Assembly (NCBI GenBank): GCA_012270135.1
Contig: JAAXIW010000329.1
Span: 1 to 11,330, forward strand
Reading direction: 5' to 3'
DNA from: Brevundimonas sp.
GTDB taxonomy: Bacteria; Pseudomonadota; Alphaproteobacteria; Caulobacterales; Caulobacteraceae
Length of the DNA: 11,330 nucleotides
This document shows positions 7,225-11,330 of this stretch, one piece after another. The notes beneath the pieces are model-generated. The model did not search any database. It was not told the DNA's origin and saw only the letters and a list, made by a program, of their open reading frames with translations. Made by a program: the position numbers and the translations under genes. The number at the start of each line of letters is the position of its first letter. The stretch's first letter is position 1.

Positions 7225-7239
7225 GTTCGCATTATGTTC
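7225..7239 (-). promoter_or_regulatory. LexA (SOS) box, alphaproteobacterial type
   Basis: On the plus strand the sequence is GTTC-GCATTAT-GTTC, a perfect GTTC-N7-GTTC direct repeat; on the coding strand it reads GAAC-ATAATGC-GAAC. This is the operator type established for LexA of alphaproteobacteria, including Caulobacter. It ends two bases before the ATG of the radical SAM gene and covers the predicted -10 element, an ideal position for repression. Confidence 0.85.
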
Positions 7240-7259
7240 CGCCCGGAACCGCGCGTCCA
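7231..7259 (-). promoter_or_regulatory. Predicted sigma70-type promoter of the radical SAM-UdgX operon
   Basis: On the minus strand -35 TGGACG (7259-7254, 4 of 6 consensus bases) and -10 CATAAT (7236-7231, 5 of 6) are separated by exactly 17 bp. Transcription starting about seven bases after the -10 would begin within a few bases of the ATG at 7222, giving a nearly leaderless message. The -10 lies inside the LexA box. Confidence 0.55.
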
Positions 7260-7286
7260 GAACCCAACGAAGGACGGTTTGTCGCG

Positions 7287-8213
7287 TCACCTCAAATAGT
7301 TGAGGAGGGATACCTGGCGGAGCTGCGAGATCACCTGCGCCGACGCCTGAATAGCGACCTGCGACAGTTGCAGGTCGGTGATCGCCACCGCCATGTCGGC
7401 GTCCGTCCGGTTCGACACCAGTTCGTCTAGCGAGGCCAATTGCGCTTCATGGCCCACGGTGACGCTGTCCACCTGATTGGCGAGTGAACCCGTTCGGGCG
7501 GTCTTGTCGATGACACCCGTAGCCGCCTGCTCCAGGCGAGCGAGCTGGGCGGTCAGAAAGGTCTTCTGGGCCTCGGTGACCTTGCCGGTCAGCGGTCCGT
7601 TCGCCCCGGTATGGTAGGTCTGAATATCGCGCAGGATCTCGAACACCTCGCTGCCCAGTTCGTTGGCCAGGAAGCCCGTCTCCAGCGTCGTGCCCTCCGC
7701 CACCCGACTGGCGGTCTTCAGCGTGTCGTTGACGAAGACCGAAGGCACATCCGGCGCTGTCGCCAGTTCGGCGAGATTTGTCGCCGTCACCGGCGAGGTC
7801 CCCGTGGATGCGCCGGAAAACAGATAGCCGCCATGGTGACGCATGGTCAGGCCGCCGCGGATGGACTGAAAATGCCCTTCCATCTCGAGCATCAGCGACC
7901 CGGCGGAGTCTGTCGCCAGCGCGCTGCCCACCGCGTCGCGCAGGCCAGCTATGCCGTCGCTGATCTGGGTCATCGCCAGATTCTGCGTGGTGAGCCGCGC
8001 GCTGACGGCCTTCGATGTCTCGATGAAGCCCTGGATCCGGCTTTGGGCGCCCTTCAAAGCGGTCAGGGTCTCGGACTGGCGTCCGAAGCCGGTCAGGTCT
8101 GTGGCGTGCTTCTGCGTCGAACCCCGTTCCTGCGCGTCCGCAGCGCGCCGCTGGGCCCTCATCCGGTCCAGCAGGGCTGACTGGTAGTTTCCGAAGGTGG
8201 CGACGCGGTTCAT
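7287..8213 (-). CDS. flgL: Flagellar hook-associated protein 3 FlgL
   Basis: A 308-residue secreted junction protein between hook and filament. The N-terminus (MNRVATFGNYQSALLDRM) and C-terminus (SQLRQVSLLNYLR) are the paired helices shared with flagellin, and ISDGIAGLRDAVG and the GGYLFSGA segment are typical of FlgL. The length fits the family (about 300). There is no signal peptide, as expected for export through the flagellar type III apparatus. GGGGA lies seven bases before the ATG at 8213. The ATG shares one base with the flgK stop (TGATG), so flgK and flgL are translationally coupled and under the same sigma54 promoter. No strong terminator follows; the 64-bp gap to the next gene on this strand carries that gene's promoter. 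Confidence 0.93.
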   Translation of the reverse strand: MNRVATFGNYQSALLDRMRAQRRAADAQERGSTQKHATDLTGFGRQSETLTALKGAQSRIQGFIETSKAVSARLTTQNLAMTQISDGIAGLRDAVGSALATDSAGSLMLEMEGHFQSIRGGLTMRHHGGYLFSGASTGTSPVTATNLAELATAPDVPSVFVNDTLKTASRVAEGTTLETGFLANELGSEVFEILRDIQTYHTGANGPLTGKVTEAQKTFLTAQLARLEQAATGVIDKTARTGSLANQVDSVTVGHEAQLASLDELVSNRTDADMAVAITDLQLSQVAIQASAQVISQLRQVSLLNYLR

Positions 8214-10327
8214 CAGATCATCCCCAGAAGCGTGTCGTACATATCTTTAGCGGCCTGGATCAGCCGCGCCGACGCGTTGAAAGCCTGCTGGTAAGTGGTC
8301 ATCAGCACGAGTTCTTCGTCCAGATTGACGCCCTCGTAGGCCGTCTGCCGGCCTGAAGCCTCGGTCGCGAGCGCCGCCGCCGTGTCGTTGCGGTTCTTCG
8401 CCGCCGCGGCCTTGCCGCCGATCTCGCCCGACAGTTCCGAGGCGTAGCGGGAAACAGAGATCAATCCCCCGGACGACCCACCCGCCGGAGCGAAATTCGC
8501 CGCCTGTTCTCCTGCGTCGGCCAGTAGCAAGGCTCCACGTCCGTCACCGATGCTCAGCGCCGAGCCGCCGGCCGCTGCTGAGAGGTTCAGTTGGGCCAAC
8601 GCCAGCTTCGCGGGGCTCTGGCGTATGTCCTTGCGCAGCGAGAAACCGTCGGCGCGCGAAGCCCGCACCCCCGCTCCGATGCCGAATAGCTCGGTGACGG
8701 ACACGCCGGACGGGACCTGGATGGTGGTGTCCTCCAGCACGCTCATCGTCGGGGCCGGGTTGCCATAGGCCGTGAAGCCGAGTGATCCGTCCGCCGCCAG
8801 CGCGAACTCGCCAAACCGGCCAACGCCGGTCGCCGGATCGTTAAGGGCGGAGATCAGATCCGCGACCGTGCCGCCGGCAGGAACGATCACGTTGATATCC
8901 CGCAGCTTCGATCCGCTCTCGCCCGTAAAACGGAAGCTCAAGGCCTCTCCGGCGCCGAATCCGTGTGCGGAGGCCGCCGTCATTCCGGTCTCGTAGAAGG
9001 CCGGCCGGTCCGTGGAAATCAGATCGTTGAGGCCGAAGAAATGCGAGAAGCCGCGACCGGCCTTGTTCGAAGGACTCGTCGGATCGTCAGCGATGGCCAC
9101 GCCGGCGCCGGCGCCGGCCGCAATGGTCAACTGACCATCGACGAAGGTTGCGGTGGCGGCGCCTCCAAGTTGGGCGTTCAAAACCGTCAGGAAGGTCGCG
9201 GGCGTCGCCGCCGCGCCGTTCACCGTCATGGTCGCGCCGCTGAAAACGATGTCGACGCGAGCCTGGATGATGCCCCCGGCGTTGGTGACGGCCACCGTCG
9301 TCTGCCCTGCAAAGCCCGCGATCGCGCTTTCGAAACTCTGGCCGACGTTTCGGCCCGTCAGGCTGGCCGGTGCGGGGACAGAGCTGTTGGCGTTGTGAGC
9401 GCGATTCAATTGGTCGGCGACACGAGCGATCAGTTCGGCCAGCCGCTCCGCCGTCGCGGGAGCCTCGATGTCGCGTAGTTCGACGAGCCCCTTGATCTCG
9501 CCCGACACGACAGTGTCCATCAGCGACCGCTTCTGACCCCCAGGCTCGGTCACCCAGATTTCGTTGAAGGCGGTCTCGCTCGTAACCGTGCCGGCTCGCG
9601 CGTAGCTTAGTGTCGCGGCTCCCTCGCCCGCCAACAGGGTTCCGGAACCGGTGCGGATCGAGACCCCGCCGACAGCGCGCGTCGTGACGCGGATGTCCAT
9701 CAGTTCGGCGAGTTGACCAATAAGGGCCGACTGCGCGGTTTCGGCGCCCGAGGCGTCGCCATTGACCACGGTGGCGCGGGCGATCTCGAGGTTCAGCCCC
9801 TCGATTTGCTGCAGCAGATTATTGGCCTTCTCGACGGCGCTTTGAATACGACCGTCGGCGTCCTCTCGCACCGCCTGGATTTGACCACCGATGCGGCCGG
9901 CCTCGTCGAAGAGGGCCTGCGTGCGGAAAAGGGCATCCTGGCGGCGGGGCGAAGAGGTCGGATCCTCCGCGCTGGCCGCGAAGGCCGAGAATACGGCGTC
10001 GACCTGCGAAAAGAAGCCCGTGGTTCCGCCCGGATCGCCGAATAGCGACTGGACGCGGTCATAGAGCTCGTGACGCACGCCCTGGCGCGCGGCCTCGGCG
10101 CCTGCATTCAGGCTGGCGGCCTGAAGGAAGCGATCAGTCGCGAGGCGGATGCGCGCCACCTCAACGCCGGCGCCCATGCCCTGGCTGGTCATGGAGACCT
10201 GGTCCGCGATCTTTCGGACATATCCAGGCGTATTGACGTTCGAGACGTTGTCCGAGACGACCCGCAGCTGGGTCTGCGCCGTGGTCAGTCCGCTGGTCGC
10301 CGTGTTCATGATGGCGTTCAGCGACAT
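8213..10327 (-). CDS. flgK: Flagellar hook-associated protein 1 FlgK
   Basis: A 704-residue hook-filament junction protein. The N-terminal rod/hook family helix is clear (ATSGLTTAQTQLRVVSDNVS, then NVNTPGYVRK), as is the C-terminal one (DEELVLMTTYQQAFNASARL, then IQAAKDMYDTLLGMI). Between them is a long beta-rich surface region (about 320-620) with many Ala, Gly and Thr, larger than in the roughly 550-residue enteric FlgK. The start at ATG 10327 is decided by GGAGG seven bases upstream and the conserved MSLNAIMNTATSGL beginning; 84 upstream in-frame codons are non-coding leader and promoter. FlgK is the first adaptor to cap the hook before FlgL. It shares a TGATG junction with flgL. Confidence 0.95.
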   Translation of the reverse strand: MSLNAIMNTATSGLTTAQTQLRVVSDNVSNVNTPGYVRKIADQVSMTSQGMGAGVEVARIRLATDRFLQAASLNAGAEAARQGVRHELYDRVQSLFGDPGGTTGFFSQVDAVFSAFAASAEDPTSSPRRQDALFRTQALFDEAGRIGGQIQAVREDADGRIQSAVEKANNLLQQIEGLNLEIARATVVNGDASGAETAQSALIGQLAELMDIRVTTRAVGGVSIRTGSGTLLAGEGAATLSYARAGTVTSETAFNEIWVTEPGGQKRSLMDTVVSGEIKGLVELRDIEAPATAERLAELIARVADQLNRAHNANSSVPAPASLTGRNVGQSFESAIAGFAGQTTVAVTNAGGIIQARVDIVFSGATMTVNGAAATPATFLTVLNAQLGGAATATFVDGQLTIAAGAGAGVAIADDPTSPSNKAGRGFSHFFGLNDLISTDRPAFYETGMTAASAHGFGAGEALSFRFTGESGSKLRDINVIVPAGGTVADLISALNDPATGVGRFGEFALAADGSLGFTAYGNPAPTMSVLEDTTIQVPSGVSVTELFGIGAGVRASRADGFSLRKDIRQSPAKLALAQLNLSAAAGGSALSIGDGRGALLLADAGEQAANFAPAGGSSGGLISVSRYASELSGEIGGKAAAAKNRNDTAAALATEASGRQTAYEGVNLDEELVLMTTYQQAFNASARLIQAAKDMYDTLLGMI

Positions 10328-10334
10328 TCGGAGG

Positions 10335-10339
10335 CCTCC
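10335..10339 (-). promoter_or_regulatory. Shine-Dalgarno site of flgK within a palindrome
   Basis: GGAGG on the minus strand lies seven bases before the flgK ATG and fixes the start. It is half of a perfect 10-bp palindrome GGAGGCCTCC (10330-10339). Confidence 0.7.
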
Positions 10340-10377
10340 AGAATATCGGCGCCCGGCAAGGCCTGCCAACCGATGCG

Positions 10378-10390
10378 CGCTTTTTGCCCG
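10378..10390 (-). promoter_or_regulatory. Third ftr-like (FlbD) site, in the flgK leader
   Basis: On the minus strand the sequence CGGGCAAAAAGCG matches the two plus-strand sites under the shared consensus GGCAARAANCG. It lies about 70-83 bases downstream of the predicted flgK transcription start, the kind of downstream position reported for ftr elements at Caulobacter flaN. Confidence 0.45.
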
Positions 10391-10472
10391 GCGGCCCAAG
10401 CGAGCCGCTTGGCCAAGCCACTGTATTTCCGAGGATTCGGGTTTAGCGCCTGAGTCATGATCGGGAAGGAGG

Positions 10473-10487
10473 GCAAACAGCGGGCCA
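10473..10487 (-). promoter_or_regulatory. Sigma54 promoter of flgKL
   Basis: On the minus strand TGGCCC-GCTGT-TTGC has the -24 element TGGCCC (10487-10482), a 5-base spacer and the -12 element TTGC (10476-10473), the spacing required for sigma54. The predicted start is about 10461, giving a leader of about 134 bases before the flgK ATG. Confidence 0.75.
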
Positions 10488-10520
10488 CTTCCGCCGGGCC
10501 GCCCAGTTGGCCGTGGGCGC

Positions 10521-10533
10521 CGGGCAAGAATCG
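10521..10533 (+). promoter_or_regulatory. ftr-like enhancer site, copy 1 (FlbD)
   Basis: CGGGCAAGAATCG lies between the two sigma54 promoters and is repeated exactly 20 bp further on, about two helical turns away. It resembles the ftr elements bound by FlbD in Caulobacter. Identification rests on repetition, position and remembered consensus. Confidence 0.6.
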
Positions 10534-10540
10534 TCTCCAC

Positions 10541-10553
10541 GCGGCAAGAAACG
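10541..10553 (+). promoter_or_regulatory. ftr-like enhancer site, copy 2 (FlbD)
   Basis: GCGGCAAGAAACG is the second copy, in the same orientation and on the same helix face as copy 1. It is about 107-119 bp upstream of the predicted plus-strand start and about 80-92 bp upstream of the predicted flgK start, so the pair could serve both promoters. Confidence 0.6.
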
Positions 10554-10590
10554 ACCGGCCGAACCTGGCCACGGGTCATGCGTCAGTCCA

Positions 10591-10607
10591 GAAATATCGC
10601 TTATTTT
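10591..10607. promoter_or_regulatory. AT-rich patch, possible IHF bend site
   Basis: A 17-base AT-rich run (GAAATATCGCTTATTTT) in otherwise very GC-rich DNA lies between the ftr pair and the plus-strand -24 element. That is where IHF usually bends sigma54 promoters. It matches the IHF consensus only in part. Confidence 0.25.
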
Positions 10608-10633
10608 CCGCATGTTGAATGCTCCGGCTGAAG

Positions 10634-10648
10634 TGGCCCACGACTTGC
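10634..10648 (+). promoter_or_regulatory. Sigma54 promoter of the fliK-side operon
   Basis: TGGCCC-ACGAC-TTGC gives -24 (10634-10639) and -12 (10645-10648) elements with the correct 5-base spacer. The start is predicted at about 10660, which leaves about 60 bases before the ATG at 10720. Confidence 0.75.
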
Positions 10649-10719
10649 GCCGTGTCATCCGAATGTCCGGCGCAGCACGCGCCCCAGCCACATCGCTCCG
10701 GCGACGCGCCATCGGGACC

Positions 10720-11330
10720 ATGTCCGCTCAAGCCGTCATTTCCATGATTGTGTCCGGCCTCCCGGATAACCCACGGGGTTCATCCGGCGGCGAGGGCGCG
10801 TCCGGCTTCCGGGATCTGCTTGACATGCTCCGTTCGGCGCGCGGCGATGCGGACGTCGAGTCACCGGGGCAACACCCGGTCAGAGCAGGCGCCGCTCAGC
10901 ACAAGTCCGCGGACGAAGGCTCCGGGCCCCTCGTTCTGCCGGCAGCAGCCGAGGCGAAGGCGGCGCAACCTCAAGTGCTGCCGGGGCCCTCGCCGACCAA
11001 GGGCGAAGAACCACTTGTCGTGCCCGGCGCCTTGGACGGAAAGCCTGTGGAACCGCAGATTCTGCCCGATCCGCCCACGAAGGACGCAGAACCGCTCGTT
11101 CTGCCCGGATCAGTGGTCGCAAAGGAACAGGAGCCGGAGGTGCTTCCGGATACGGCGCCAGAAAAGGGGCCGGACCCGCTGGTCCTGCCGGCCGGTGGAG
11201 CCGCCCAGGGCCTCGGCCCCCAGGTGCTGCCCGGTGCGCTCGAGCTGGCCGGGCGCGCGGGGGGCATTGGCCGGCACCGGCGGCGGCGGGGCACGCGGGC
11301 AGCAGAGGTTCTACAGGTCCAATTGAAGAC
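10720..11330 (+). CDS. fliK: Probable FliK hook-length control protein, N-terminal part
   Basis: The frame from ATG 10720 is open to the end of the window (203 full codons, no stop). The protein begins MSAQAVISMIVSGLPDNP and a short helix (FRDLLDMLRSAR), then has a low-complexity Pro-rich region (residues 69-179) of eight imperfect 14-residue repeats, alternating PLVLP and PQVLP cores. FliK proteins typically have variable, Pro-rich, repetitive N-terminal halves that act as the molecular ruler; the conserved C-terminal switch domain would lie outside the window. The FliK call rests mainly on position: divergent from flgKL, downstream of a sigma54 promoter, as in the Caulobacter hook cluster. 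The start is uncertain: the site before 10720 (GGGA, very close) is weak, and ATGs at 10663 and 10744 are in frame. After the repeats the frame becomes Arg-rich (GRHRRRRGTR), so a frameshift cannot be excluded. Confidence 0.55.
   Translation, partial: MSAQAVISMIVSGLPDNPRGSSGGEGASGFRDLLDMLRSARGDADVESPGQHPVRAGAAQHKSADEGSGPLVLPAAAEAKAAQPQVLPGPSPTKGEEPLVVPGALDGKPVEPQILPDPPTKDAEPLVLPGSVVAKEQEPEVLPDTAPEKGPDPLVLPAGGAAQGLGPQVLPGALELAGRAGGIGRHRRRRGTRAAEVLQVQLK
10924..11256 (+). repeat. Eight imperfect 42-bp coding repeats in fliK
   Basis: Eight consecutive units of 14 codons (the fourth has 13) encode (E/Q/D/G)P-x-(V/I)-(L/V)-P followed by eight variable residues. Odd units carry PLVLP or PLVVP and even ones PQVLP, PQILP or PEVLP, so the higher-order period is about 28 residues (84 bp). 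The third unit, for example, is EPLVVPGALDGKPV. Confidence 0.85.

Larger units (their letters stand above)
10328..10719. promoter_or_regulatory. Divergent flagellar regulatory region flgK / fliK
   Basis: This 392-bp gene-free stretch holds two outward-facing -24/-12 promoters, two tandem ftr-like sites between them, a third in the flgK leader, and an AT-rich patch. The arrangement matches the divergent flaN-flbG region described in Caulobacter crescentus, where sigma54 RNA polymerase, the activator FlbD bound to ftr sites, and IHF act. The individual sites are listed separately. Confidence 0.75.

Noticed and set aside
7236..7249. Hairpin GTTCC-GCCC-GGAAC as a terminator of flgL
   Set aside because: The stem is only 5 bp, has no U-tract, and lies in the promoter spacer of the next operon; it is more likely incidental.
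10328..10579. 84-codon extension upstream of the FlgK start
   Set aside because: It runs through the leader and sigma54 promoter. The conserved FlgK N-terminus and GGAGG fix the start at 10327.
10748..11326. Plus-strand open frame in the second frame, 192 codons
   Set aside because: It is out of frame with the repeat-bearing frame from 10720 and strongly Arg/Pro-rich; the regular 14-residue repeat with acidic and hydrophobic balance is in the other frame.
1..11330. CRISPR arrays, insertion sequences, tRNA or rRNA genes
   Set aside because: No regular direct repeats with spacers outside the fliK coding repeats, no transposase reading frame, no terminal inverted repeats and no RNA-gene signature were seen.

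Overview
The window is GC-rich DNA with dense, tightly packed genes. It looks like a chromosomal segment of an alphaproteobacterium of the Caulobacterales (Caulobacter/Brevundimonas type). The support is FlgK-FlgL divergent from a probable FliK gene with sigma54-type promoters between them, an MlaE-type permease with an N-terminal STAS domain, and a GTTC-N7-GTTC LexA box, the form used by alphaproteobacteria. Genus assignment is inference.

Layout. 1-179 (+) is the 3' end of a CoA-transferase beta subunit. 228-1073 (+) is an uncharacterised 281-aa helical protein with weak TelA-like features. It converges with a minus-strand, translationally coupled lipid-transport operon, transcribed mlaE-like (STAS-permease, 4537-3422) > mlaF-like ATPase (3425-2634, TTG start) > mlaD-like MCE protein (2620-1682) > auxiliary lipoprotein (1685-1074, GTG start). 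Together they encode a complete Mla-type ABC system for lipid traffic between inner and outer membrane.

Upstream, also on minus, is a two-gene DNA-repair operon: a radical SAM protein of the UDG-linked family (7222-5981) followed by a DUF4130-UdgX fusion (5981-4650). The genes overlap as TGATG. A perfect LexA-type direct repeat lies over a good -10 element 2 bases from the radical SAM start codon, so the operon is probably SOS-induced and its mRNA may be leaderless. The radical SAM protein ends in QMSLF, which fits a beta-sliding-clamp binding motif. This poorly understood system is the most interesting part of the window.

7287-10327 (minus) is flgK-flgL, the hook-filament junction proteins, again coupled by TGATG. 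A 392-bp regulatory region (10328-10719) carries two divergent sigma54 (-24/-12) promoters, a tandem pair of ftr/FlbD-like sites between them and a third similar site in the flgK leader. From 10720 (+) an open frame runs off the window: a probable FliK hook-length protein with eight imperfect 14-residue Pro-rich repeats.
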